This document shows, in pieces, positions 1 to 10,706 of a DNA stretch of 64,000 nt. Origin of the DNA: Bufo bufo. Lineage: Eukaryota > Chordata > Amphibia > Anura > Bufonidae. A program made the translations under genes and the position numbers. The notes under the pieces were generated by a model, which was not told where the DNA came from, made no database searches, and saw nothing but the letters and a program-made list of their open reading frames with translations. Every line of letters starts with the position of its first letter. Position 1 is the stretch's first letter. Location of the stretch: the NCBI RefSeq assembly GCF_905171765.1, contig NC_053391.1, forward strand, positions 190,474,559-190,538,558. Direction: 5' to 3'.

Positions 1-109
1 GAGCCTCAAGCCCGGCCTAGTGGGGTGTGATAATGGGCAAAATCTCGTAGCAGCTCTGGGACTAGCCGATTTGACGCACATCCCTTGCCTGGCGCATGTG
101 CTGAATTAA
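1..109 (+). pseudogene. hAT copy A transposase fragment, catalytic-core part
   Basis: Reading from base 2 gives a frame with CDNGQNLVAALG and then THIPCLAHVLN followed by TAA at 107-109. In hAT transposases this block carries the second catalytic Asp (in the DNxxN motif). The frame runs in from the left edge, so the N-terminal BED finger and first catalytic Asp are outside the window. Directly after VLN the sequence jumps to a part of the protein that should lie much further downstream (SVLSITIPL at 114 onward), so about 80-100 codons are missing or displaced. Confidence 0.7.
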
Positions 110-111
110 CG

Positions 112-253
112 CCGTTCTCAGCATTACTATCCCACTTCCATGCCTCCTTGAAAAAACGCTGCTAGCGATGATGGAAGAGCACATCCTCTTCCATCATAGC
201 CAGCAGCGTTTTTTCAAGGAGGCATAGAAGTGGGATAGTAACGCTGAGAACGG
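112..253. repeat. perfect-looking palindrome, 68-bp arms with 6-bp spacer
   Basis: Bases 112-179 are repeated in reverse complement at 186-253 with a handful of mismatches, leaving a 6-base spacer. Both arms encode the same hAT peptide (TIPL..LLEKTLLAMMEE), once on each strand. This marks the breakpoint of an inverted duplication inside hAT copy A. Confidence 0.85.
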
Positions 254-512
254 AGTTATCGGCAGTGGCCAAGTTGGTGGAGTACTCGAAACAGCGTAAC
301 AAGAAACACAGGTCTCGCATGGAGTCCCAGTCATTGGTGGTGAAGTGGTGCTGTTCCGCAGAGCGACTCACCCGTGCGTGCTGCAGCTGAAACTCCACTA
401 TCGCCTGCTGCTGCTCGCACAGTCTGGCCAGCATGTGCAAGGTGGAGTTCCACCTTGTGGGCACGTCGCATATGAGGCGGTGAGCGGGAAGGCCGAAGTT
501 ACGCTGCAGCAC
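162..512 (-). pseudogene. hAT copy A transposase, inverted internal segment
   Basis: The minus strand has an open frame of about 116 codons with hAT motifs HRLICDVPTRWNST, LARLCEQQQAIVEFQLQ and TIPLLCLLEKTLLAMMEED. The rest of copy A is on the plus strand, and in the related minus-strand copy at 38584-39723 the homologous stretch is collinear with the C-terminal part. This segment has therefore been flipped in place, with one end duplicated as a palindrome (112-253). On the plus strand the acidic run and downstream domain resume at about 513. Not a separate gene. Confidence 0.75.
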
Positions 513-573
513 TGACAGGAGGAGGAGGAGGAAGAAGGATCATTTTATAAGGTTTCCGGCCAGTCATTCACAA

Positions 574-1500
574 GTGGCTCCAAGGGTGGGTTCCTGCACC
601 CACAAACTCCAGGTACACAATTATCCAGCCAGGGCACAGTTCTGGAGGATGACGAGGTGGAGGATGAGGAGGAGGAGGAGGAGATGGAGGAGGAGGAACC
701 GTGTTCACAGCAGGGTGGTACCCAAACCAGCTCATGGCCATCACTGGTGCCTGGCTAGGGGGATACAGAGGACACAGACGATACACCTCCCAAAGAGCAC
801 AGCTTTTTTTGTTGCCTCTGGGCGATTACATGCTGCAGTGTCTCCGCAACGACCACCGAGTTGCCCACATTCTTACTTGTGCTGATTACTGGGTGGCCAC
901 GCTGCTGGATCCCTGTTACAAGGACAACATACCGTCCTTAATTTCGTCACTGGAGCGTGATCGTAAGATGCGCGAGGACAAGCGCACGCTGGTAGACGCG
1001 CTGCTGGTGGCGATCCCACCTGACAGCGGGGGTATAGTGGAAGCACAAGGCGAAGGCAGAGGAGGAGGAAGAGGTTGCCAACGCAGCTGGGGCACCACCA
1101 GCACCTCAGAAGGCAGGGTAAGCATGGCAAAAATGTGGAAAAGCTTTGTCAGCACGCCACAACAACCAGCACCACCAGCTGATATGGAACATCTTAGCAG
1201 GAGGCAGCATTTCAGCAACATGGTGGAGTAGTATGTGTGCACATGCATACTGAATCACGGGTCTGCCCCCTTCAACTTCTGGGTCTCCAAATTGGGCACA
1301 TGGCCTGAGCTTGCCCTTTACGCCCTTGGAGGTGCTGGCCTGCCCTGCAGCCAGTGTATTGTCTGAACGTGTGTTTAGGACGGTAGGGGGCGTTATCACA
1401 GACAAGCGCAGCCGCCTGTCCACAGCCATGGATCCCACAGGACTTGTCCGTACCTTGTGCAGAATAGACATGTATACCGGCCTTAACCAGCCATTTTTAT
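574..1500 (+). pseudogene. hAT copy A transposase C-terminal half
   Basis: The plus strand contains the conserved order GDYMLQCLRNDHRVAHIL, YWVATLLDPCYKDN (about 880-930), a variable Gly/Glu-rich linker, then after a frame change the dimerisation domain LACPAASVLSERVF..GGVITDKRSRLS (about 1330-1430). Compare the intact order in the minus-strand copy at 38310-39723. Frames change near 1231-1311, so it cannot be translated as one protein. The acidic stretch around 650-700 is a purine-rich GAGGAG run encoding Glu-rich linker in other copies. Confidence 0.7.
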
Positions 1501-1721
1501 ACTACAGCGCAATTTTTCATAGTTGTATTTTGGATATTTCACACTCTTTTGGAGTGTACCCAAATTAAAAAAATTAAATTAAATTAAAACCAAAAACCAG
1601 TGTTGGCTACCTCGTCCTCCTACACCTCTACGTCCACCGCCTCCTCAAACTTCTACTTCATATGGACCTCCACCTCAAGTTTATTTTTTTTAATTTGTAC
1701 GTATTTTATTTTATGTAATTT

Positions 1722-2400
1722 CACTAATTTTGTCTGTTACATTTTCTGGTGAAATTCACAAATTTTTGGGTGTGATATACCACTGCTATACCTAGTAGAC
1801 AGGTAAAAAAAAAAATCATTAATTCGTCTGTTACATATTCGGGTGAAATTCACAAATTTTTGGGTGTGATATACCCCTGCTCTATCTAGTAGACAGGTAA
1901 CATTTCACTAATTTGTGTGTTACATTTTCTGGTGAAATTCACAAATTTTTGGGTGTGATATACCACTGCTATACCTAGTAGACAGGTAAAAAAATTTCAC
2001 TAATTTGTCTGTTACATATTCGGGTAATATTCACCAATTTTTGGGTGTGATATACCCCGGCTGTACCTAGTACACAGGTAAAAACATTTCACTAATTTGT
2101 CTGTTACATTTTCGGGTGAAATAAAAATTTTTTGGGGTGTGATATACCACTGCTATACCTAGTAGACAGGTAAAAAAAAATCACTAATTTGTCTGTTACA
2201 TTCTTGGGTGACATTTAACCATTTTTGCTGTGATTAAACCCCTGCTCTGCATAGGTGATAGGGACCTAAATTTCAAAAAATCGTCTCTTACAAGGTGACA
2301 TTTTACCAATTTTGCCGTATACAAAACCCCTGCTCTGCATAGGTGACAGGGAATTAAATTAAAAAAATTCTTCTTTAATTGATGCGCGCCCCCTCCTTTC
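1722..2400. repeat. minisatellite, about 92-bp unit, six clear copies plus degenerate tail
   Basis: Units begin near 1722, 1817, 1906, 1997, 2090 and 2181, each with the words TCTGTTACAT, GGTGTGATATACC and CTAGTAGACAGGT. From about 2272 the repeat degenerates (CTCTGCATAGGTGA repeated at about 2233 and 2332). It lies in the 3' non-coding part of hAT copy A. Confidence 0.8.
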
Positions 2401-2598
2401 ATTCAATGCTTAAACTTTAATAACTTGTCCCACATTTGCGCTTCAATAATTTTTCCCTTTTTTCCGCTCCATCATATTTAATTTAAATAAATTAACCTCC
2501 CTTGGATGTGGTCTCTCTTTCTCATGCTCCCTCTCCGGCGTGGAACCCTGATTAGCCGATAACCGTGATCAACATAGTAGGCTCAGAAAAGAACATCG

Positions 2599-2960
2599 AA
2601 AGTTAGAGAAGATATCCAAATGGATCGTGGACGTCCGACATGTTGTGGCAGTATGTGTGTACACGCCTACACGAACTGACTGATGGGTCTCCAAATTGGG
2701 CACATGGCCTGATCTTGCCCTTTACGCCTTGGAGGTGCTGGCCTGCCCTGCAGCTAGTGTATTGTCTGAACGTGTGTTTAGCACGACTGGAGGGGGTTAT
2801 CACAGGTTATATATCTCAATGTTTTGGGGTGTACCCTAATAAAAAATAAAAAAAAAGCAGTATAGGCTACCTCCTCCTCCTCCACCGCCGCTTCCACCTA
2901 CACCGCCACATCCACTGCCTCCTCAACCTCCTACTCCATATGGACCTCGTCCTCCTAGAT
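2599..2960 (+). repeat. duplicate of hAT copy A 3' coding end and 3' UTR
   Basis: The stretch 2640-2800 repeats 1216-1395 (GCAGTATGTGTG..GGGCACATGGCC..GGAGGTGCTGGCC..GTATTGTCTGAACGTG), and 2870-2960 repeats about 1605-1680 (pyrimidine-rich CCTCCTCC..CATATGGACCTC). The dimerisation-domain coding sequence is cut after GGGGGTTATCACAG. This is a tandem duplication of the 3' end with an internal deletion. Confidence 0.7.
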
Positions 2961-3236
2961 CAAGATTATTATTTTTTATTTTTACGTATTTTATGTTATT
3001 TAAAGTAATTTCCCTATTCACATTTGTTTGCGGAGCACTTGCCATGCTCTTAGCCACATTTTGATGCCATTTGCAGCCCTCTAGCCCTTTCCATTACATT
3101 TTTACAGCCATTTTAGTGCTCAAAAGTTCGGGTCCCCATTGACTTCAATGGGGTTCGGGGTCAAGTTCGGGTCCCGAACTCGAACTTTTTTGTGAAGTTC
3201 GGTCGAACCCCAACATCCAGGTGTCCGCTCAACTCA

Positions 3237-4081
3237 ACCCTCGATGTGCCCTGCGCATGTGCTCGCAGGTGTTCCGCTCTCGCGAGAATTCCACCTGCTC
3301 AGCGCCTGTGCATAATGCTTGTGTCCCAACCAGGTATTGCGCATGCACCAGTACGGATCCTGTTAACTTCGGATCCACATACCGCGCGTCTGCGCCCTGC
3401 ATTAGGGATCCATGTCTACACAGGACATATCATGCCCCGTGCGGCCAGATCAACTCCAAATAATTACAGGACCGGCTGTCAGGTTTCTGCATGGAACATA
3501 AAATATAAACTATAAGGTGGTGACATTTTAAATAAAGGATATTTAAAATGTCACCACCTTATAGTTTATATTTTAAGTTCCATGCAGAAACCTGACAGCC
3601 AGTCCAGGGCCGCCCAAAACCCCAAAAAAGCTAAATTATAACATATAAAATATCTTGGTGTTTGTTCACACCATGCAATGTCCATAGAACAAAATCTTCA
3701 CCTGGTTAGAAGTCTTTCCCCCAGCCGTCCACAGCAGGCTTTAGGTGCCTGTTTTCCAGCATGCGGCTTTCAAGCCTTTAGCACGGCACCAATTCACAGA
3801 TCCCAAAACAGAATCTCCACAGCTTCCCTGTCAGATGGAGGATCATCCACACCCAGCTGAGATGGCTGGCTGGGTTTTATATAGGCCAATAAAGACCCGG
3901 CCTGGAGCAGGGGGAGAAGCCACCCACCCAGCACTTTGGCTACTCCCAGTAAGAGACGGCACAAACAGTGTCAATCAGCACTAGCTGCTGCTGACAATTA
4001 AAACTACCGGCTCCTACCTCACCAAGGCCAGGAACCTCGGTGACACATACCTTCCATCAATGACGGCCCCTTGCGCCTTTC

Positions 4082-4083
<2 letters not shown>
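3237..4083. other. no gene recognised; single-copy-looking DNA with one palindrome
   Basis: Apart from the hairpin at 3474-3600, I recognise nothing here. Short open frames on the plus strand lack any family motif and overlap the palindrome. Confidence 0.5.
3474..3600. repeat. long hairpin: 60-bp arms, 7-bp spacer
   Basis: Bases 3474-3533 (GGCTGTCAGG..ATTTTAAAT) recur in reverse complement at 3541-3600. Near-perfect arms with a tiny loop would form a stable cruciform or RNA hairpin. No terminal motif or target duplication is evident, so it is probably another small inverted duplication rather than a MITE. Confidence 0.85.
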
Positions 4084-4130
<47 letters not shown>

Positions 4131-4139
4131 ATATATATA
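4084..4139. repeat. compound (TA)n(CA)n microsatellite
   Basis: An alternating TA run of about 30 bases is followed by about eight CA units and a short ATATATAT tail. Confidence 0.95.
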
Positions 4140-4269
4140 TAAATCTTGACAATATATGATGAACAGAGCACATGCGCAAAAATGAAACATGCACACCAGT
4201 TTAGGAGAATTTTAATACTCAATAGTTGATAAAGTCCAAGGGCGAATAAGTGGTCCATGCTGGTTGTCC

Positions 4270-5235
4270 TCAGCAGTATCAGGACAGACTGCAGCAGGTA
4301 AATGGTAACGTTGTAGTATAAGGCATTCACATAGCTGGGCCTAACTCTGCCGGAACAGAATATACAGCAGCAGGGAAATGGTAACGCTGTAGTATAAGGC
4401 ATATATATAGCTGGGCCTAACTCAATAATATCAGGACAGACAGCAGCAGCTGGAAAATCGTAACGCTGTAGTGTAAGGCATACACCTAGCTGGGCCTAAC
4501 TCAGCAGGAACAGAACAGACAGCAGCAGGGAATGGTAATGCTGTAGTATAAGGCATACCCATAGCTGGACCTAACTCAGCAATAACAGAACAGACAGCAG
4601 CAGCATGGAAATCATAATGCTGTAGGAGAAGGCCGACACATAACTCATCAAGATAAGTACAGACAGCAGCAGCAGGTAAAAGTAACGGTATAGTATAAGG
4701 CCTACACATAACTCAGCATGATCAGGACAGACAGCAGCAGCAGGTACATGGTAAAGGTCGAGTCTAAAGCATACACATAGCTAGACCTAACTCAGCAATA
4801 ACAGAACAGACAGCGGCAGCCGGGGTAATCCTAATGCTGTAGGATAAGGCCGACACATAACTCATCAAGATCAGGACAGAAAGCAGCAGGTAACGGTTGA
4901 GTATAAGGCCTACACATAACACAGCATGATCAGGACAGAAAGCAGCAGCAGCAGGTACATGGTAATGGTCGAGTCTAAAGCATACACAGAGCTGGGCCTT
5001 ACTCAGTAATAACAGAACAAACAGCAGCAGCAGGGAAATCATAACGCTGTAGGATAAGGCTGACACATAACTCATCAAGATCATGACAGACAGCAGCAGC
5101 TGATAAAGGTAACAGTGGAGTATAAGGCCTACACATAACTCAGCATGATCAGGACAGACAGCAGCAGCAGTCGGTACATGGTAATGGTCGGGTCTAAGGC
5201 CTACACATAGCTCGGCCTAACTCAGCAGGAACAGA
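4270..5235. repeat. minisatellite, unit about 80 bp, roughly eleven to twelve copies
   Basis: Each unit carries AGCTGGGCCTAACTCAGCA (or the variant CACATAACTCATCAAGAT), then GGAACAGAACAGACAGCAGCAG and GTAACGCTGTAGTATAAGGC. Two unit types partly alternate. Minus-strand open frames across it are a by-product of the repeat. Confidence 0.85.
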
Positions 5236-7002
5236 CAAGAGCAGGTTCTTTTTTTGTAGCATGAAATGTATTCCCAGGAATGGGCCCCCACCAGACCAGG
5301 GCAACACCAAAAATAAACGTAGACACCTCTTATAGCAGCAGTTTTGTCGTCTAGAGCAAGAATGTGCTCCCATGCATTCAAAATGCAATATTTTCCTTTG
5401 ACAGAATTGTTTATCAATTGTATTTTAACTTTGTACAGCCCACAATAAATTAGTACGACATTAGCTCCACATGCTGCCTGCACCGGTCTGCGCTCAGTTT
5501 CCATATCGGGCACATCGAGTCTGGAGAAGAACACTGCAGTAACGCAGCCTGCCGTGTGCTGATTCCTCCAAGCCAGAGGGCAGCAGGACTGGCGTGGTTT
5601 AGCAGCGGCTCTCTCATCCTGCTTTTGTCTGTGGAAAGGCATGGTTACTGCGGATCGCACGACCCATACATGATCAGTGCCACACACACGCCGTGCTCCA
5701 GCCATCGGCAGCACCCAGCCGTCCTCTGCCTGTTAGAGCACAGAAGCCAGTGAGGAACCAGCTTGCCTGGGCCCAGGTGTGGAAGTGTCCCCGGCTCTGC
5801 CACCGGGATCAGTTCCCCTCCCCTCGGTGATGACTCTGTCATGGTCCCTGGCTGCTGGACTCTGTCCCGGATCATCAATCGCAGGTCATACTGCTGAATA
5901 AGCCTTTAGCTGCGAGGCTTGGCTACACACGGGGGATAGTCTGCCCCGGGCTGTGTGACACTATAACAGGAAGGGGCTGACAGGCACCGAGGAGCACCTA
6001 CACTGTCATCCAGCAGAGCGGAGTTTGTAGTATGTTTTGAAAGCACCATGTGTTTACATCGAACAGTCGGTAACCTTACCCCACAAAATGAATGCAGCTG
6101 TGCTTCACCTTTGTGGACTTGAAATTCATATTCCTTTAAGTTCATGAAAAACGTACAGAAATCCAGTCCTATACAATGCAGATGTCTGGAGGGGGAGAAT
6201 AATACAGGGCTTTCAGGGAGAGATGGGGTAGATAGATATATACCTGTTATCCATCATGCTATAATCTATCCATCTACTCCATCTCTCCCTGGAAGCCCTT
6301 AAATGTTATCCCCCTCCAGACATCTGCATTGCAGAGGACCGGATTACTGTATGTTTTTCTGGAACCTACAGGATCTGATTTTCTATGTCAAGTCCACAAA
6401 GATGAAGCACAGCTGCATTTGTTTTGTGGGGTAAGTTTACCGGCAGTTCGATGTAACTCAAGAACACATGTAGCCTTCAAAACAGACTACAAACTCTGCC
6501 CTGCTGGATGAAAGTGTAGGTGCTCCCCGGTGTCTATCAGCCCCTTCCTGGTGAAGTCTGACCCGTGTATAGCCAAGCCTCGCAGTTAAAGGCTTATTCA
6601 GCAGCATGACCTGCGATCGATGATCCAGACTGCGCACCGGAGGCAGCCGCCGAGGACCCGCCAGCCGCCGGGGACCGTGACAGAGTCATCACCGAGGGGA
6701 GGGGAACTGATCCCGGCAGCAGAGCCGGGGACCCTTCCACCAGGGCCGGCCTTTGGGGTGTGCGGGCTGTGCGCTGGGGGGCGGCCGACAGCTCGCAATG
6801 TAATATGCGGCAGGCGAGGCTGAACTTGTGTTCTCCCTCGGGGCGCCCCCTCCATCTAGCCCTCCCCTGTCTGACCTGATTCGTTCCTCCTCCCCTGTGC
6901 CTGACCTGCCTGCTGCCCCCGCCGCTGCCAATAAGAAGAGACAGGAGGAGGAGGAGGGGCTGTGGCCACTGCGCCACCAATGAAGATAACTGACCTGAAA
7001 TA

Positions 7003-7193
7003 CAAATACAGGAGGCGGGTGCCGGAATCAAATAGCCGACACCCGACCTCTGTGACAGGGAGCTGCGATCAGCTGCAGTTGAGTTAACTCTTCAGGTGCG
7101 GTACCTGAGGGGTTAACTGCCGCTGATCGCAGCTCCCTGTCACAGAGGTCGGGTGTCGGCTATTTGATTCCGGCACCCGCCTCCTGTATTTGT
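7003..7193. repeat. palindrome, about 87-bp arms
   Basis: Bases 7003-7089 (ATACAAATACAGGAGGCGGG..) pair with about 7105-7193 (..CCCGCCTCCTGTATTTGTAT), with a short spacer holding GGTACC. Part of the element 6741-8851. Confidence 0.8.
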
Positions 7194-7497
7194 ATAAGAA
7201 ACGTTGGTGGCACAGTGCGCCCCCCCCCCAACACCCCAGTATAAGAAACGGTGGCACAGTGCGGCCCCCCCCCCCAACACCCAGTATAAGAAACGGTGGC
7301 ACAGTGCGGCCCCCCCCCCAACACCCCAGTATAAGAAACGTTGGTGCACAGTGCGCCCCCCCCCAACACCCCAGTATAAGAAACGGTGGCACAGTGCGGC
7401 CCCCCCCCAACACCCCAGTATAAGAAACGGTGGCACAGTGCGGCCCCCCCCCCCCCCAACACCCCAGTATAAGAAACATTGGTGGCAGTGCCAGTGA
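7194..7497. repeat. minisatellite arm 1, unit about 43-48 bp, seven copies
   Basis: Units read GGTGGCACAGTGCGG, then a run of 7-15 C, then AACACCCCAGTATAAGAAAC. The unit is the reverse complement of arm 2 at 7740-8310. The C-run varies in length between copies. Confidence 0.9.
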
Positions 7498-7740
7498 GGG
7501 TTAAAAAAAAATATAAAAAAATTAACTCACCTCCTCCAGTTGATCGCATAGCTGCCGGTCTCCTGTTTTCTTCAGGACCTGTGGTGACGTCACTGAGCTC
7601 ATCACATGACCCATTACCATGGTGATGGATCATGTGATGAGCACAGTGATGTCACCACAGGTCCTTTGACAGGTCATGAAGAAAGAACAGAAGACAATCA
7701 ATTGGAGGAGGTGAGTTAATTATTTTTTAACCCTCATTGG
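7497..7740. repeat. central palindrome between the two minisatellite arms
   Basis: CCAGTGAGGGTTAAA..TTAACTCACCTCCTCC on the left mirrors GGAGGAGGTGAGTTAA..TTTAACCCTCATTGG on the right, with an inner GACCTGTGGTGACGTCACTG / CAGTGATGTCACCACAGGTC stem centred near 7617 (CCATGG). Confidence 0.8.
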
Positions 7741-8310
7741 CACTGCCCACTGCGCCACCAATGTTTATTATATTGAGGGGGGGCGCACTGCGCCACCAAT
7801 GTTTATTATACTGGGGTGTTGGGGGGGGCGCACTGCGCCACCAATGTTTATTATACTGGGGTGTTGGGGGGCGCACTGCACCACCAATGTTTATTATACT
7901 GGGGTGTTGGGGGGGGGGCGCACTGCGCCACCAATGTTTATTATACTGGGGTGTTGGGGGGGGGGCGCACTGCGCCACCAATGTTTATTATACTGGGGTG
8001 TTGGGGGGGGCGCACTGCACCACCAATGTTTATTATACTGGGGTGTTGGGGGGGGGCGCACTGCGCCACCAATGTTTATTATACTGGGGTGTTGGGGGGG
8101 CGCACTGCGCCACCAATGTTTATTATACTGGGGTGTTGGGGGGGCGCACTGCGCCACCAATGTTTATTATATTGGGGGGGCGCACTGCGCCACCAATGTT
8201 TATTATACTGGGGTGTTGGGGGGGGCGCACTGCACCACCAATGTTTATTATATTGGGGGGGCGTACTGCGCCAATGTTTATTATATTGGGGGGGCGCACT
8301 GCGCACAACG
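7740..8310. repeat. minisatellite arm 2, units of about 46 and 37 bp, thirteen copies
   Basis: Units read GCGCACTGCGCCACCAATG, TTTATTATACTGGGGTGTTG and a G-run of 6-9. A shorter unit type lacks GGTGTTG. Thirteen starts can be counted between 7754 and 8271. Open frames on both strands here are period artefacts. Confidence 0.9.
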
Positions 8311-8328
8311 ATGGGTTAGGGAAATTTC

Positions 8329-8566
8329 ACAGCAGAGTGCGCATGCGCTGGGAGCCTCGCCGGCGGTTAGGGTAGGGAAAAATTATGGGCCAGTGCACAG
8401 GTGCGGTGATCGGATGGATGTTCTCAGCTGGACACCGGCCGACACTGCGCATGCGCTGGGAGCCTCACCAGCGGTTAGGGTAGGGAAAAAGCACTGGCCC
8501 GTACGTAATTTTTCCCTTCCCTAACCGCTGGTGAGGCTCCTGGCGCATGCGCACTCTGCTGTGAAA
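8329..8566. repeat. palindrome plus direct repeat
   Basis: CACAGCAGAGTGCGCATGCG at about 8329 pairs with CGCATGCGCACTCTGCTGTG ending near 8564. A second direct copy of the GCGCATGCGCTGGGAGCCTC block sits at about 8447-8502. Confidence 0.8.
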
Positions 8567-9195
8567 CTTCCCTAACCTGTCGTTGTGCGCCTGCGCGGCG
8601 CTGCACACCTCCTCACGTCATGTCCGGTGCGACTGGAAGTGACGAGGGTAGGGAAATCTCACGAAGTAGGGAAGTATAACATTACACCGGCCTTTGGGGT
8701 GTGTGGGCTGGTAACTACTTGGTTGGATAGTCAGCCAGCCTATGCCATGATGCCAGCAACAAGCAGTGTTTTTTCTTTTTTTTGGGGGGGGGGGGGGGGC
8801 GGCCACAAGGTTAGCTCGCACAGGGCGCCTGAACACCTAAGGCCGGCCCTGCCTTCCACACCCGGGCTGAGGCAAGCTGGTTCCTCACTGGCTTCTGTGC
8901 TCTGTCGGGCACAGGACGGCTGGGTGCTGCCGATGGCTGAAACACGGCGTGTGTGTGGCACTGATCATGTATGGGTCGTGCGAGCGTCAGTAACCATGCT
9001 TTTTCACAGACAAAAGGAGGATGAGAGAGCCGCTGCTAAACCAGGCCTGTCCTGCTGCCCTCTGGTTTGGAGGAATCAGCATACGGCGTGGCAGGCTGCG
9101 TTAATGCAGTGTTCTTCTCCAGACTCGATGTGCCCGATATGGAAACGGAGAGCAGACCGGTGTGGGCAGCGTGCGGAGCACTGTGTGCCAATTGG

Positions 9196-9348
9196 TATAT
9201 GAGAGATCTATTTTCCAGTATGGTTTATGTATGGAGGGCAGTGTCCAGAGATCACACAGAGGACTAAAGGTTACACTATACTAGGGCTGAAACAATTAAA
9301 TCGAGTTAATCGACACAAAAAGCCAATGTTGTCAAGTTCCCTTGACAT
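9196..9348. other. short spacer with a hAT-end-like word
   Basis: TAGGGCTGAAACAATTAAATCG near 9281 resembles the terminal repeat of some vertebrate hAT elements, but no partner end was found. Nothing else is recognised. Confidence 0.25.
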
Positions 9349-9800
9349 TTAACCCCTTCCCGACCTTTGACGTACTGTTACGTCATGGGAACCACTGTGT
9401 TCCCGCAATTTGACGTAATAGTACGTCATAGTGATCGCGCGGGCACCAGAGCGGTGCGCACGCGATCACTGCAGGGGGCCAGCAGTCCGTGGTAGCCGGG
9501 CCCCTGCTGTATCCGCCGGCATCGCTGTAAAAGCCGATGCCGGTGGATTAACCACTTCTTTGCCGCGGTCCACGCTGACCACGACATAGAAGAGGTTTGT
9601 GTCAGGTGAACGAACGCATCGAGTCCCCGCACTGCTGTGGCGGGGACCCGATGCGACACAAGGCAGCCCGATGCCGTGCAGAGGCTGCCCAATGCCTTGC
9701 ACGGCATCGGGAACTGCCTTCTACGGGTGCCGAGGAGATTCAGCCTTAGGCTGGGTCTCCTAGGCAACCTGTTAGTGTATGACTCAGTGTCATACACTAA
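9349..9800. mobile_element. TTAA-flanked DNA repeat fragment
   Basis: It starts at TTAA followed by CCCCTTCCCGACC, a start typical of TTAA-targeting (piggyBac-like) MITEs in frogs. It contains short inverted repeats (GACGTACTGTTACGTCA / TGACGTAATAGTACGTCA) and an inner hairpin TTAGTGTATGAC..GTCATACACTAA (about 9770-9800). The right side is cut by the start of hAT copy B. Confidence 0.4.
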
Positions 9801-10706
9801 TAGAGATGTCCCGAACTATTCGCCGGCGAACAGTTCCCGGCGAACATCGCTTGTTCGCGTTCGCCGTGGCGGGCGAACATATGCGATGTTCGGTCCGCCC
9901 CCTATACGTCATCATTGAGCAAACTTTGACCCTGTACCTCACAGTCAGCAGACACATTCCAGCCAATCAGCATACCCTCCCTCCCAGACTCTCCCACCTC
10001 CTATCAAAAAGCAAGGACAGCATCCATCTTAGATTTATTCTGAAGCTGCAGTGTTAGTTACAGCAGGGAGAGTGCTGCTGCTGCTGAATTAATAGGGAAA
10101 TTGTTAGCTAGGCCAGTGTTCTGTGTCCACTCCAGTCCTCAAAGACTCATCTGCTGTAAGGACAGCGTCCTGACAGCACCCCAAAAAGCCCTTTTTAGGG
10201 CTGGTACATCAGTCTGCTTTTATTTTTATTTTTATATATATATATATATATTGCAGTTGCCTGCCCGTGTGTGAGAGGCCACAGGCCCACAGACTGTCCT
10301 GTGTGCACACCACTCATATCGGTTGGCACAGTACCTTGCAGATAAAAAAAGTCATTTAATTTTTTTGCTGTAATATAATTGCATTTGCCTGCCAGTGAGT
10401 GTCAGGCCCACAGACTGTACTGTGCCCACCACTCATATAGGGTGGCACAGTACCTTGCACGCATAGTACCACTAATCTAGGCCACGTACCCTGAACTTGA
10501 AAAATTCTGAGGACATAGTTGACTGGCTTACACAGGACACCCAATCTTCTACAGCTTCCGCTCGGAACCTTGATGCACCATCCTCCTCCAGCTGAGCTTC
10601 AGGCACCTCTCAAGTTACCACTCGCCCGCCCGCCACCACCAACACTAGCACCACAGTCGCTTCACTTGATCTGTCAAAGGAGTTATTTACACATCAGTTG
10701 GAAGAA

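Larger units (their letters stand above)
1..3236 (+). mobile_element. hAT-family DNA transposon remnant (copy A), 5' end outside window
   Basis: Transposase pieces typical of BED-type hAT elements run in order on the plus strand: the DNGQN / PCLAHVLN block (1-109), a middle region, and the C-terminal dimerisation block with VLSERVF and TDKRSRLS (about 1330-1430). A 330-bp internal segment is inverted (see 162-512). The 3' side holds a 92-bp tandem repeat, a duplicated piece of the 3' coding end (2599-2960), and a terminal-looking block near 3122-3236 rich in TTCGG/CCGAA words and ending in CCGCTCAACTC, which I take as the 3' terminal inverted repeat. The 5' terminus and target duplication lie outside the window, so the right boundary is approximate. 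Non-functional: broken frames and rearranged. Confidence 0.75.
6741..8851. mobile_element. hAT-type non-autonomous element with inverted minisatellite arms
   Basis: The ends are CAGGGCCGGCCTTTGGGG at 6741 and, inverted, CACCTAAGGCCGGCCCTG ending at 8851. The flanks are the perfect 8-bp duplication CCTTCCAC (6733-6740 and 8852-8859), the size expected for hAT transposition. No transposase. The 2.1-kb interior has three palindromes (7003-7193, 7497-7740, 8329-8566) and two related minisatellites in opposite orientation (7194-7497 and 7740-8310). Its excision restores the palindrome arm described for 5458-9195. Confidence 0.85.
5458..9195. mobile_element. large fold-back (palindromic) element, split by a later insertion
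   Basis: Left arm 5458-6228 and right arm 6255-6740 plus 8860-9195 are reverse complements of each other, centred near 6240. Examples: 5795-5870 pairs with about 6650-6735, and 5461-5790 pairs with 8860-9190 (TTTCCATATCGGGCAC / GTGCCCGATATGGAAA). The right arm is interrupted at 6740/8860 by another element with an 8-bp target duplication. With that element removed, the two arms align continuously. Arms are about 780-820 bp with many point differences, so it is old. The outer termini were not resolved to a target duplication. Confidence 0.8.

Noticed and set aside
7084..8524. Open frames of up to 241 codons on both strands in the C/G-run repeats
   Set aside because: They are translations of the minisatellite arms and the central palindromes. 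Repeated NVYYTGVLGG-type peptides in several frames show there is no real coding frame.
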